The position numbers and the translations under genes were made by a program. A model generated the notes under the pieces. It ran no database searches and was not told the DNA's origin. It saw only the letters and a program-made list of their open reading frames with translations. DNA of 64,000 nucleotides from Boesenbergia rotunda (taxonomy: Eukaryota; Streptophyta; Magnoliopsida; Zingiberales; Zingiberaceae), in contig JAGFNQ010000870.1 in assembly GCA_024364735.1 (NCBI GenBank), positions 231,902 to 295,901 on the forward strand. The letters are read 5' to 3'. The first letter of the stretch is position 1; each line of letters starts with the position of its first letter. This document shows positions 35,658-47,639 of this stretch, one piece after another.

Positions 35658-35807
35658 GTGCACTGGATTAAAACTCTGGGCGTTTGGTATATCAATTCTC
35701 GGCCCAACTGTGTACTAATTACTCCGGGGACCGTGATTTACCTCCCTCGTGATGACCTTGGGACGGGTGCGGCGGGGGCACTGGGGGCGAGCGATTTCGC
35801 CTTTTTG
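35658..35807 (+). mobile_element. SINE family II, 5'-truncated
   Basis: It matches the 3' part of the SINE at 36578 (TCTCGGCCCAACTGTGT, CCGTGATTTACCTCCCTCG, CTGGGGGCGAGCG). It is flanked by an 18-bp direct repeat starting TCCAGAACACC (35640-35657, 35808-35825). The tRNA-like head is missing. Confidence 0.8.
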
Positions 35808-36577
35808 TCCAGAACACCTCAAACCTAACCCTAAATCGATCTAACAATCCTGAGCAGAATTCATCCGAAACTGAGATTAGGCCTGCCTTACTTGAATGGA
35901 TACCGATAGCTAGCTTCCAACCCTCAAATCTGATGAAGACTCGAGTTTCATCACGTATCTGAGGCAAGAAACATGGATCCCCTTCCCAAATCTGCCTTCC
36001 ACGAACTCAACTGTCACTGTGCAAAGGCGGCGGTGCTGGATCTGATGACCCTGATTGGGATCTCCACAAGCATGGGGAAATCAAAAGATTCGGAAAGAAA
36101 CAAACTAAGACAATCACTTACAAATGGGTTGCGCCACGAGTGAAGAACCCAATGGAGCGTCGTCGCGACGATCGCCGCACGCAACCCCCTACTCGACACT
36201 GACGTTGACCACAACCAAATGAAAAAGAGGAGGAGATCACGGGAGGGTTTGGCTCGGCCGATTGCGCCTAGGAGTGCTATGATCAATTGATCTCGAGTGG
36301 AGAATCGCGATCGAGTGGAAGAGGAAAGGGGTGGATCGAAGATAGGGGGGTTTTTGAGCCGTTGTTTGCATCGAGGGGAAAGGAGAAGAACTTGGCAGAG
36401 GAAGCAACGGGAAGGGGCATTTTAAGCTATGAAATTTTGCATTTTACCCCACCGATTCGATTAATTAAAATCACACCCTTAAATTCGGATTTAAAGTAAT
36501 GAGTCCCTCCAAATTTAGTGTTCCGCACCTCAACTCTTGAAACCTCCTCCTCTAAGTGTCCAAAAATCCTAAAATAA

Positions 36578-36800
36578 GCCCCCACGGGCAGCCGAGATGG
36601 TTAGAGCACAGAGGCTTGCATCTAACCGCCTGGGTTCGAGCCGCACGGGGTGCACTGCGATAATATCAAAGGCGTCCTGTGTACAAAGTTCTCGGCCCAA
36701 CTGTGTCCTAACTGTTTCGGTTACCGTGATTTACCTCCCTCGTCTTGGCTTAGGGGCAGGCTGTCGGGGGCGCTGGGGGCGAGCGTAATCGCCTTTTGCA
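36578..36800 (+). mobile_element. tRNA-derived SINE, family II, full length
   Basis: It starts with a tRNA-like head: A-box-like CAGCCGAGATGGTTAGAG and B box GGTTCGAGCC. The unique body follows. A 19-bp direct repeat beginning TCCAAAAATCC flanks it (36559-36577 and 36801-36819). Transcription would be by RNA polymerase III and movement would need LINE enzymes in trans. Confidence 0.85.
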
Positions 36801-36877
36801 TCCAAAAATCCTAAAATAAATTTCAAAAAAAATTTATAAAAAATTTCTGGACCGAGTCCCAAATATCATATTTAACA

Positions 36878-36882
36878 CAATT
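36878..36882. repeat. 5-bp target duplication, right (solo LTR)
   Basis: CAATT, identical to 31316-31320. Confidence 0.75.
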
Positions 36883-37632
36883 TAGCTCTTTACTTTAAAT
36901 TTAATTCAATAATTTTAATTAACTTAGAATATTTAAAAAAAAATAGGACGTGATTTAAAAATCATTTATTAAATACGGAGGAGTACTGGGACATGGATAT
37001 TAAATTTTCACGTATGTATATTTCTCTCTCCCCCGAGCTCGGATCATAAGCGTCGATCGAGAGAGGCAATTAAGGCGGCGAGCAGCCGCCTGCAACAGGA
37101 ACGTGTTGGTCGCGCACGAACGCCACCACCGCAGTCCGTATCCATCCATGCACGTACGGCGGCGCGTGTCCCTGGACTTCTCCCCAGGCCTTCGACGATC
37201 CAACTTCAGCTAAATAGCTGGTGCATCGTCTTGATTGTCCGCGGATCCAACGTGCATATCGTCTTGCTTGTCACGCGAGCGCACGTCGAGCATGAGCGGA
37301 ACTTAACCGAGCATGCAGATCCGGCGGCGGCGGCGAGACAATTCTAATTAGCCTGTCCTGGTCGCACACAACACAGCCCCAATTAAGGGCCTCCGAGGGC
37401 GGCGATCGTACTGCATGGCCACAATTCCACAACGTCGTTCGCTCCCACCATCACGACGGTCGACGTATAAGTACATATGTGGAGTAGCTCCATCTCCATC
37501 GACCTGCTATATATATATATATATAATGCACTGATATCAGTTCCTGCATGAAGCATGTGCAGAGATGCTGTATGAAGCGTACACAGAGTGGTACGAGATC
37601 ACCATTGAACGATAGAGACCTGGTCGTGCCAC
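36883..37632. other. gene-free stretch left of the CACTA element
   Basis: An A+T-rich part is followed by a GC-richer part (about 37020-37450). I recognise no exon or RNA here. Confidence 0.5.
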
Positions 37633-37654
37633 GCTCACTACCAGAAAAATGCCG

Positions 37655-37930
37655 TTTGCCGGCGGTTATTTAGCGGCGGTTTATTAAACCGCCGCCGAAT
37701 CCTGTGTTTTCCTGCGGTTTGGAATAACCGTCGCAAATTATATTAATTCGCGGCGGTTAAATTTTATTTCGCAGCGGTTTGGTAATTTGCGGCGGTTATA
37801 AGGTTGATTTGCGGCGGTTTAAGAAGTAACGGCGGTTTATATTTTGATTAACGGCGGTTCATTGAACCGCCGCTAATACATATTAGCATTGATAGGGTTG
37901 AACCGCCGCTCCCTCTCATGGTGAACCGCC
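37655..37930. repeat. left subterminal motif array of the CACTA
   Basis: Repeated GGCGGTTT and its complement AAACCGCC, often paired as small hairpins. In this transposon class subterminal repeats are the binding sites of the accessory protein. Confidence 0.85.
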
Positions 37931-37952
37931 GCTTCTCCATTTCACGCCCTTT

Positions 37953-38150
37953 TTCCCTCTCTCGCCGCTTCTTTTCCACCTCGCGCCACAAGCAAGGTTT
38001 TCCCTCTTCTTTCCCTCTCTTGCGCCGTTCCGTGCCTTGGCTTTCCCTCTCACGCCGCTTCCTTTCCATCTCGCGTCACAAGCTAGATTTTCCCTCTTCT
38101 TTCCCTCTCTTGCGCCGTTGCGTGCCTTAGCTTTCCCTCTCTCGCAACGT
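37953..38150 (+). repeat. ~88-bp tandem duplication in the CACTA leader
   Basis: A block with CCCTCTC(T/A)CGCCGCTTC, TTCC(A)TCTCGCG and CTTGCGCCGTT(C/G)CGTGCCTT is present twice, with a third partial unit. It sits where the transposon promoter or first untranslated exon would be. Confidence 0.7.
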
Positions 38151-38279
38151 CCAGCCTCCGATCAAGAGACCTTCGGCTGCTGTTCATTTTCTCTATCACC
38201 CTTCCCCTTCTTTGTCGCCGTTTATCTTCTGTCGCCGTTCATCTGCTGTTCATTTTCTCAGAAATCCCAGTGAAGTACA

Positions 38280-39934
38280 TCTTCATATTTCGGTGTTGTC
38301 AAAAGAGGTGAAGAAACCTAGCTTCCTCATATTTCTGTATTACCCATATTTTGAATGAATGGTTTTCGCCCAAAAGAGATGAAGAAACCTAGCTTTCCCA
38401 ATCATATTACCCCTTCTGTCTTCTCTAGTTATGTTTCCTAGTTTTTATTTAATTTAATTTAATTTAATTTTATTTTCCAGTTGATTTAATCACTAAATTA
38501 TCCTTTGTTCCTGTTAAATTGTGTCATTAGTCAACTTTTAAATTGTTCATTGAGTTATTCTTTTGACCTTTGATATTGTGATGTCTATAAAATTTTCTAA
38601 CCAATATATTTTAAATTTTCTCATGTTTTACTGCTCTGTACACCTACTATAAAAAATGAAATGTTTTATGGTTGATATATTGTGAAACTAGTTGTTCATC
38701 TTTTCTCTATAGATTCCAAGTAACTGACACTAAATAGTCAAAACATATGGTTGTTTTTTTTTCTGTTGTAGTTGTTCATCTTTCGCTTCATGATTTGTTA
38801 ATTACTAAGTTGATTTGCGTCATTTTATTAGTAAATCAGTTGGGCCTTTTGTTGCTGATTTGGTCTATTCTAGCATAAAAGCAAATTAAAACATTGAGCT
38901 AGTGTCTGAGTATCTGCAGGTAAAGATAATTTAGGGCCACATAGGTATCTTTAAATTGATCTATGAACATGTAGCTGAAAGAATACCTGTAATCTACTAA
39001 TCTTTACATTAGCTTGAGCATACAATCTTTCATTCAAGTGCATTTGTTTTACCTAAATCTTGGTTATCATATATGCCAACCTTTTAACTTTTGTCATAGT
39101 CTAGCAACCTAAATCTTGATCCAATCCTTCCCCTTATATATTAGTGTTCATTGTTAACTTTGCCAAAGATATAGACTTGCATCGAGTTTGAAGGAAGAAT
39201 AACATTCATTCTGTCTGGGATTAACATGATGAGATCTAACTCAAGATATGCCACTTATTGCATTGGTTATTTACATTTTCCAAGTAGAGTAGAAGTTCTC
39301 ATCATCTAGATAATTGCACTTAGGTGAAACTATGTACCATTACCAACCTTTAAATCTGATTTCATCTCTTGCCATCTCCAACTGCAGAAAGTTATAGAAC
39401 GATTAATTGGCTGTGATTTTGTTTACAAGAAAGTTATTCACTATCTATTCATTATCCCTTTAGCCGGGCCACCAATCCTATTAAACTTTAGAGCATTTTT
39501 GCCCAAAGAAAGCTTATTGTTTTCTGATGCGTGCTTCTATAATCAGGATAAGTCAATCAGTCAATTAGTGTGGGTTATCGTCATTTTTTTATCAATCATA
39601 TCAAATTGGATTATTTCTGTATTGTGATGTTATAAAACTGAACTATATGAAGAATTTCTTTTTTTTCATTTGTTTAGCATTTGATACATATTCTGTAATG
39701 GCCCATATGTTCAATTAGAAGGAATCTTTGCATCATAGTTATTCATAACATAATCCATGAATTGTAGTTGCAACTCATAACTTAGATTTATGTGTTTCTG
39801 ATTGTTTATTTATTATATGTTCTTTATTATTTGTCTTTTATATACTTTCAAGTTCTTATATGCCTTAGTTAGTGGTTATTTTAATCCCCCACTTTAGCAT
39901 GTCTTTAATTGAATTTTTAATTATTGAATTAGAT
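38280..39934 (+). other. non-coding leader or intron of the CACTA
   Basis: An A+T-rich stretch without coding signals, between the subterminal array and the transposase start. Probably 5' untranslated sequence with an intron. Confidence 0.45.
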
Positions 39935-42900
39935 ATGGATAAAAGTTGGATTTTGAAGCCGCGAGATACTCCCGAATATATGGATGGATTATTGAAATTT
40001 TTAGACTTTGCATTTGCTAATGCATCATCCGATAATAGGATAAAGTGTCCTTGTTCTCGTTGTGGATTCAGACTATACCAGACTAGAGAAGAGGTGTACG
40101 ATCACTTATTGTTAAGACCCTTTCCACCGGGATATACAATTTGGCTATTACACGGTGAGAGAGGTGAAGGAGAGACTTCTAGTTATAGGCATGAAGCGCA
40201 ACATACTAAATCTTCTGAAGATCCAATACATGACATGATTCAAGATGCTTTTATATTCCCTATACCACATGTCAGTCAAGATTCCACAATGCATGAACCA
40301 TTAAATGAAGGTGAAGGAAGGATGCCACATTTACAAGAGGGTCCGAGTGGTAAAGCTAAGGAGTTTTATGATTTGCTTAAAGATGGGGAACAAGAATTAT
40401 ATCAAGGATGCTCAAAGTACTTAAAGCTTTCATTTTTAGTAAAGTTGTACCACATCAAATGCATTTGTGGGATGAGTGACAAGGCCTTGTCGATGATAAT
40501 TGAGCTATTGCATGATGCCTTTGAGCATGCAAAGATTCCAGAATCATTATACGAGGCCAAAAAGACTATAAAAAAACTTGGTCTTAGTTATAAGAAGATA
40601 GATGCATGTCCAAATGATTGCATGCTATATTGGGGACCAGATAAAAGTTTGAATGAATGCAAGCGATGTGACACAACTAGATGGAAAAATTCTGCTAAAA
40701 GGAAAAAACAACCAGCAAAGTTTCTTCGTTATTTTCCACTAATTCCTCGGCTGCAAAGATTGTTCATGTCTAGTAAGACATCCGATGATATGAAATGACA
40801 TGCTATGGATAGTAATAAGGATGGCTTCTTGAGACATCCGAGAAACGCTGAGGCATGGAAAAGATTTGACTCTAAATTTTCAGAATTTTCTTCAGATACA
40901 CGTAATGTTCGCCTCGCCTTAGCTAGTGATGGATTTAATCCTTTCGGAAACATGAGCACTAATTATAGCATTTGGCCTGTGATTCTCATTCCGTATAATA
41001 CACCTCCTTGGACATGCATGAAACAAACTAACTTCATTCTCTCGATGATTATTCCAGGTAAGAAAATGCCAGGGAATGACATAGACATTTACTTGCAACC
41101 TTTGGTTGATGAGCTTAAAGTGTTGTGAGATGGTGTTGAAACATTTGATGCTTCATCGAATGAAAGTTTTAAAATGCGTGCAGCATTAATGTGGACAATT
41201 AGTGATTTTCCAAGTTTGGGGACATTGTCTGGGTGGAACACATATGGTAAGCTAGTTTGTCCTATATGCAATATTGATACTGAACCTTGCCGACTTCATC
41301 ATAGTAGAAAATGGTGTTTTATGGGTCATCGTCGTTTTCTTCATGCTGGTCACAGATTTAGATTGGATAAAGCCCGATTTGATGGTAAAATTGATAGAAG
41401 AATTCCACCAGTAAAATTATCAGGCTCAGCTATTTTAAGTCAGGTTGAGAATATCCAGGTTTCATTTGGGAAGGCACCAGAGGTGAAAGGGAAAAGAGCA
41501 CGGGGGCAGCGAAATCCCAATGAAGATGAATCACATTGGAGAAAAAAGAGTATATTCTTTGAACTTCCTTATTGGGAGTTTAATGCATTGCGCCACAATC
41601 TTGATGTAATGCACATTGAGAAAAACGTCTGTGACAATGTTTTGTACACTTTGCTCAATGAAAGTGGTAAGACAAAAGATCACCTTAATGCCCGAAAAGA
41701 CCTACAATCTATGGGCATAAGATCTGCTCTTTGGCCAAATGAGAATGGGAAATATCCTTCAGCTATTTTTACTATGTCAAATAAACAAAAGGATATATTT
41801 CTTAAGACCTTGAAGAATGTGGTTGTTCCAGATGGTTACTCAAGCAACATTTCAAGATGTGTTGATTTAAAACAACGTAAGATGTTTGGGTTGAAAAGTC
41901 ATGACTGTCATATTCTAATGGAACAACTCTTACCAATTGCTTTGAGGAATGCTATGCCTGGTCTAGTCTTTGCAGTTTTAGCTGATCTTTGTTCGTTCTT
42001 TCGACAAATATGCAGTAAAGTGTTGAACCCCAGTGATCTTGTTACCCTTCAAGATCAAATTGTTCACACTCTTTGTCATTTGGAGATGATTTTTCCTCCG
42101 TCATTTTTCACAGTCATGGTTCACTTAATTGTTCATCTAGTTGATGAAGTAAAAGAGGGAGGCCCGGTGCATTATCGATGGATGTATCCAATCGAAAGGT
42201 GAACTTAACCTTCCAAATTTTATTTTTTTTTAATTTTCTTTAAATAAGTAGTAGATTGTTTTATCTGAATCAATAAACTTTTTAATATGAAGGTACCTAA
42301 GTCATTTGAAGTCTTATGTGCGTAATAAGGCACAACCTGAAGGTTCAATTGTTCAAGGTTACTTGGCCGAAGAAATTCTCACATTTTGTTCAAGATATTT
42401 GGATGACACAGAGACAAGAATCAATCGACCAAGGCGTGTTGATGATCAACCTGATGGTGTTGAACACCATGAAAGCAATACTATGTTCCCAAAAGTTGGA
42501 AGATCAGTTGGGGGATTCTCATATTTTATATTAACACCAATAGAGAAGTTGCAAGCACATCGTCACGTGCTAGTCAATTGTGTAGCAGTTGACCCTTTTC
42601 TTGAGTAAGTAATACATAAAGTCTTACGCAAACAGGCTGTAAATCAATTGCCTTAGTAATTTTCATAAATTTTTTCTTACTAATAGGGAATTTAGGGCAA
42701 AAACAAAGAGGATGTTAAGGCATCGGACAAGCTTGCAATCAGAGATAGATAAAGTTGTACACAAAGAATTTCCCAGCTGGTTTCAGAAGCATGTGAGTAG
42801 AAGTTATGCAATTTTTTAATTCAATTTTAGAATTGTAACTAATAGTAAAAACTAAGTGGGGTATTTCTTGATGCTAGATCGCCAATGAAGGTGCTACACA

Positions 42901-43564
42901 TTCAGAAGAATTAAGGTGGCTTGCACTAGGACCACTTGATCAAGCCAAACGATTTAGTGCCTACAATGTGAATGGATTTAAATTTAGAACTCTTTCTCGA
43001 GAGCACGGGTTGAAAAGTCAAAATAGTGGAGTATATGGTATGTTTGATACTCGGAGCTACGCAAGTAATCGTGATAATAATGTGGCAGTCGGAGGTGTTC
43101 CTTATTATGGAAAATTAGTGGACATAATTGAATTGAACTATAATGGTCAATTTACTGTTACATTGTTCAAATGTCAGTGGGCTAACACTACTTCTGAGAG
43201 AGGTATCAAAAGAGATGACTCTGGTTTTACTAGTGTTAATTTTTCTCGTTTGATACATGTTGGAGATCGAGAAAATGATGAGCCATATATACTTGTGTCT
43301 GATGCTCAACTAGTGTTTTATGTGGATGACGAGATTGAAAAAGGATGGAGTATTGTAAAACATCTACAACCAAGAGACTTGTATGACATGGGACAAGACA
43401 AAGAAGAAGAGCCAATTTATGATCTTGTTCCTTCTCCGCAGTCGAACTTGGATAGGTGGTTTCATGATCACAATGAAGATTTACAATTGGCAAGGGAAGA
43501 TAATATAGAAGATCTACCTGCGAATGATGCTGTTGTTGACAATAATGATGGAGTTGAAGACTAA
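39935..43564 (+). pseudogene. CACTA transposase (TNP2), spliced, two nonsense codons
   Basis: Start chosen at MDKSWILKPRD, the usual beginning of the transposase-associated domain; CPCSRCG and HGE follow within the first ~80 residues. The TNP2 core comprises DACPNDCMLYW, RNVRLALASDGFNPF, IWPVILIPYNTPPW, PGNDIDIYLQPL and TISDFPSLGTLSGW, then DUF4218 (HLIVHLVDEV, KSYVRNKAQPEGSI) and DUF4216 (GVPYYGKLVDIIELNY). Exons inferred from splice sites: 39935-42198, 42293-42604, 42687-42792 and 42878-43564. The frame is continuous except for TGA at 40796-40798 and 41126-41128; both replace conserved Trp codons (DMKWHA, LWDGV), each needing one G-to-A change. The protein would cut the transposon ends. Confidence 0.88.
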
Positions 43565-44742
43565 TTTCTAATCTCTTGTAATTCAAGGACAACCTATTAT
43601 TTATGCTAAGTTGATTCAAGTCCTTGGTTGATTTAGACTCACTTGGTTCAAAATTTTTGATAATATTTTGGTAATGTTCTGAAAATGTATTGTCGAATGA
43701 TGATTTTTTGAAAGAAAATTTGAGATAGGTCGAACATGATATAACCTTCTATTTGTGCAGATTGTAATTCTGTTTGTGCAGGCTATTTGTGCAGCTTGTC
43801 GTATATATTACTTTGTGTTGCTATTCACATAAATCTCTCTTCGCCATTCTTAATGTTACAAGGTAATATTTTCAATTTTCTTTTTTCTCGGCTTGATTAC
43901 AAATATCAATAGAACAAAACCTAAATAAGTCTGAATAAGTCTGCAAATGACAATAAGTCTGAATAAGTCTGCAAATATCAATTTTCTCTTCACCATTCTT
44001 TTATCTGAATAAGTTTGCAAATGACAATAGAACAAAACCTGCAGTTAGTATTCATCATATTCCGAGTGGCATAACTGTTTAAAGTTCAAGTACCTTGTCC
44101 TTGCAACTTGCATTCTCATTAAGAAGTTGTAGTTAAGTACCTTGTTCATCACAATATTAATTGCCATATGTGATATGGTTGTTGTGTTGGTAATCGGACT
44201 TCATATTGCAAATACTAGTGAGTTCCACCTTTGCATTGTTTTCAAATTAGTTTAAATTATTTGAAGTGGTGAATGAAACCATTATGCCTTATTTGCAGAG
44301 CTAATTATTTTCTTGTAAAAGTGCAGGATTCCAATGGTTTAGGATTACAGGCTCTACTAAGCCAGGATTATTGTCAAGTTAAGATACAATACCCACCACA
44401 TCCTTAAGCTCTTTCATCCGCTGCAAGAAACATGGCGTTAGGTTGCAGAACTTTAAGGAACATTTTATTATAAACTTTTTGCAGCATTTTTCTTTACCCA
44501 CCACATACTGTGCAGGATGATTTATTATTACAGTTTTGTTTTCTTCAGGGTGATTGATTCTTGAGCCAAAGAAGCCAACTTAGCTGTAAAGTACCTCAAG
44601 GAAAAAAAAACCTGTATGACTCTTTAGCTGTAAAGAAGCCAATTTTCTTTGTTTCAGATTCAGGGGCCTTTTTTCACAATAATTGATATAGTCCCTTTGA
44701 TTTGTTATTTCCTAAAATTACATTTTTCCCCAAATTGCAGCC
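43565..44742 (+). other. spacer between the two CACTA genes
   Basis: A+T-rich, with a short tandem repeat of AATAAGTCTGAATAAGTCTGC near 43920-43980. No gene seen. Confidence 0.5.
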
Positions 44743-45772
44743 ATGCCTAGGAATAAACGATTTAAAGTTGCTCCATCAGTGGCAGAGAAATCAACTACAA
44801 CTTTGCCAGAGACTCATACTAGGGCTCGCCCAGTTCCCCCAGCTGACACTGCATCTTATTTAGTTCCACCTGCTTCTAGTGATGCTCAGTTACTCCCAAC
44901 TTCTAATACGGTTGATCATTCAAGTCCACAAATTAATAGCAGAGCTCAAGTGAATACACCAACACAAATTGGAGCTAATTCAGTGCAATATAATCATAGG
45001 GCATCTACTTCGATTCCATCTCACCATTTACATGCTCAAGAGGCTAATCTAGAGGATGATTTAGAGGATGAAGATGCTGGTTCACATGATCAGGAAAATG
45101 GTGACACTGCATCAAGTAGTAGCAGGAAGAAAAGCTATTGGGTTGTTAATGTTATTGGTAACAAATTTCTTTCTTTATTTTTTAAAATTTTACTTCTACT
45201 ATGATCATTTATGTTTGATAGATTAAAGTTTATGCTAGAGTGTGTAAAATTCTTAGTTTTATTGTTTTTTTTCATATTTAATCTATAAACTTAGTAAATA
45301 AAAAAAAATTATGCATTTTAGATGAGCTGGATCACACAAGTAAAGAAGCACGATACATGGTGCAAGATGTTTGGTCAATTCCAGACGGTCGAAAAATTAT
45401 AGTTCCATGCAATGAGCTTGGGCAAGCCATAGGCGATGCAGGTGGACTTTTGGGTGGATTTTTAGGAGTGTTGGGAAGTGATTTCAATAAATTCCCAATT
45501 TGCTTTATCTCTTGGCGTAAGGTTCCTCAATCATATAAGGACGCGGTGTATAATAGCATCATTCAGGTAAATAATTTTATTCTTCAATGTCTTTTGTAAT
45601 ATTCGTGACTGAAACTAATGTTTTTGATTTCTTCAATTATATCTTCTATTTGTAATTTCAGGCCCCAGATGAAGGGAGTGCACCTCACTCACAAGGTGCA
45701 AGACCATCGTCCTCAGCTAGTCATGATGCTCAACAGCTTCTTGATCGTTCCAATCATGGTCCAAATTGTTGA
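44743..45772 (+). CDS. second CACTA protein, short plant-transposase-like
   Basis: Three exons by splice-site reading: 44743-45157, 45322-45566 and 45662-45772. Joined, they give about 256 residues. The N-terminal third is rich in Pro, Ser and Thr, followed by an acidic LEDDLEDEDAG stretch, then the conserved-looking part WVVNVI-DELDHTSK, DGRKIIVPCNELGQAIGD, GGLLGGFLGVL and FISWRKVP. These words resemble the start of the En/Spm accessory transposase domain (Ptta family). The usual long C-terminal half is missing, so it is a shortened form. In this class the protein binds subterminal repeats. No stop interrupts it. Confidence 0.65.
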
Positions 45773-46682
45773 ATATTGTAAGTTATTTATTGGATAAATC
45801 ATAAGTCGCTATTTATTGTTCAATTAGCTTTTAAAATTAGTCTTCTTCATTGCAATGAACAAGTTAATGTGTTAACCCTCATTACTTAATTAATATTGAG
45901 AAATATGTTGAAATAATGTGCTATATATCTTGCAAGATTCATTTTCTATTGCCTATGATTATATAGTTTCTTCCATCTATATATCAAGGCTTATTCTTTT
46001 AAAAATTCGCTTGATTTTCTATAGATCTAAAGTCGTCTACTTTGGTATGAATCTAAGTTATGCAAGTTTCTTTGCAGTGACTACTAGTTCAAACTCTTGC
46101 TTATTGGAGATTCAAGTGTTGGAAAATCCTGCCGACTTCTAAAATTCGCTGTGAGTATCTATATATCAAGGCTTCTATTTTTTCATGTAGTTAAATTCTA
46201 ATTGCTGTCTTTTATAATTTTGCTACTGATTTGCACACTATTTGAATTTTGAATTCAATTCTGATTGCTGCACAGCTGATGCACTAGCTGATGCTGTCCG
46301 ACTACTGAAATTTGCTCTACCTAAGGCTGATGCACTAGCTGATGCTGATGCTCTACCTGAAGCAGGGCTCAAGCAGCAAGGGGATGTTATGTTGTAATAC
46401 TTCTGCAATACTTGAATCTTGTAATACTTCTGCAATAACTTCATGAATCTTGTAATACTTTTGCAACTGTTGAATGCTTGAACGTTGTGTTTCATGGATC
46501 CTCAAATAGCAAGAGGAAAGGAACAATTGTAATACAGTTTGAATGTTAAATTATAAATGTTTTGTATTTGATATTAATGTTTGTAATTGATATTGTGTAA
46601 ATTACCTCAATTATCAATAATTTTAAACGATTGCTATCGAATTTTGCCGCAGTATTGAAATTTTCACGAAATCGTCAGGAAA
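45773..46682 (+). other. CACTA 3' region, no gene
   Basis: A+T-rich, with a short repeat of CTGATGCACTAGCTGATGCTG near 46270-46360 and repeated TTGTAATACTTCTGCAA near 46395-46460. No complete frame with a known domain. Confidence 0.5.
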
Positions 46683-47171
46683 TCATTTTCCGGCGGTTTG
46701 AAAACCGTCGTAAACCGCCGGAAAATACTCACCTACTCCACCGATGATTGATTTCCCGGCGGTTTGAGAAACGCCGGGAAAACATTCACCGGCGGTTTGT
46801 GAACCGCCGGTAAACCATTTACTTACGGGTAAGAAGGCGGTTTGAAGATTGTTACGGCGGTTTTGGAACCGCCGGGATATGTTTGTCCGGCGGTTTGCAA
46901 ACCGCCGCGAAATTGTTTTTCCGGCGGTTTGCAAACTGCCGCAAACTGTTTTTCCGGCGGTTTGTAAAACCGCCGCTAATAGAACTGCCGCTAATAGAAC
47001 CGCCGGGAGAACCGCCGGGAATTATATATTAGTGGCGGTTGTTCCAGCGGTTCACACAAACCGCCGCTAAATGGTTTAAGGACGCCATTATCTGCGGCGG
47101 TTTGGTGAACCGCCGGAAAATACTTTCCCGGCGGTTCTAAACCGCCGCAAATTGAATTTTAAACCGCCGCA
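46683..47171. repeat. right subterminal motif array of the CACTA
   Basis: Around twenty GGCGGTTT or AAACCGCC motifs, many as inverted pairs such as GGCGGTTTGCAAACCGCC. Denser and longer than the left array. Confidence 0.88.
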
Positions 47172-47504
47172 AACACCAATTTTTCTGGTAGTGGCTGTGT
47201 GCGTTTGATACAGTACTCAGTCCCTCAGGGTAGACCTATTCTCGACGATTGAGTTCTTCTTCGATATATCGATCAAACTTCACAGTATGTCTCTCAATTA
47301 TGTTTTAAGTAACGGACGTGTATACTCTTCATCGTGAGCCTTTTTTTATTCGTTTTTTGCTATATATCTTAGCATGCATCTGCCTCTCTATATATATACT
47401 TAATTCGTTTTTTCTAGCACAAGTCAGTTAGTAAACGTTTAAGGATAATAATGCATGTAATAAAATTATAAAGACAATAAGGGTCTCAATGGCAGTCTTC
47501 TACC

Positions 47505-47584
47505 GTACGTAGCTAGGGATCAAATCGTGAATGTCTGGAATAATAATTAGTCGCCCTACCGCTATACTATAGCCTCGGGGGCTT
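47505..47584 (-). mobile_element. 80-bp tRNA-head-only SINE copy
   Basis: It matches only the tRNA-like head of the SINE I family (TATAGCGGTAGGGCGACTA, GATTTGATCCCTAGCTACG on the minus strand). It is flanked by a 17-bp direct repeat with one mismatch starting AATGGCA (47488-47504, 47585-47601). The body found in the other copies is absent. Confidence 0.65.
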
Positions 47585-47639
47585 AATGGCAATCTTCTAC
47601 CTAATTCTTTAAATAGTTAACCATCTTATATATTATTAA

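Larger units (their letters stand above)
31321..36877 (-). mobile_element. large solo LTR, Ty3/gypsy-like, nested
   Basis: On the minus strand the LTR starts TGTTAAATATG at 36877 and ends GCGTGACA at 31321. Both ends match the gypsy LTR family of the 51759 copy, with the shared CCAGAAATTTTTT-like block after the start. Identical CAATT target duplications flank it and no internal region remains, which defines a solo LTR left by recombination. It was later hit by another solo LTR (32428-34360) and two SINEs (35658-35807, 36578-36800). Without those it would be about 3.2 kb. Confidence 0.8.
37636..47193 (+). mobile_element. CACTA (En/Spm) DNA transposon, both ends present
   Basis: The left end CACTACCAGAAAAAT and the right end, the complement of the same sequence, are flanked by the 3-bp target duplication GCT (37633-37635 and 47194-47196), as expected for CACTA transposons. 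Subterminal regions hold dense GGCGGTTT and AAACCGCC motifs. Inside are a spliced TNP2 transposase gene (39935-43564) and a shorter second gene (44743-45772), both on the plus strand, the classical two-gene order. Two nonsense codons in the transposase suggest this copy cannot move alone, although its ends could still be recognised. Confidence 0.92.

Noticed and set aside
37848..38273. Arg/Glu-rich and Ser/Phe-rich frames in the CACTA leader
   Set aside because: They derive from an ~88-bp tandem duplication of C/T-rich sequence, not from a protein-coding exon.
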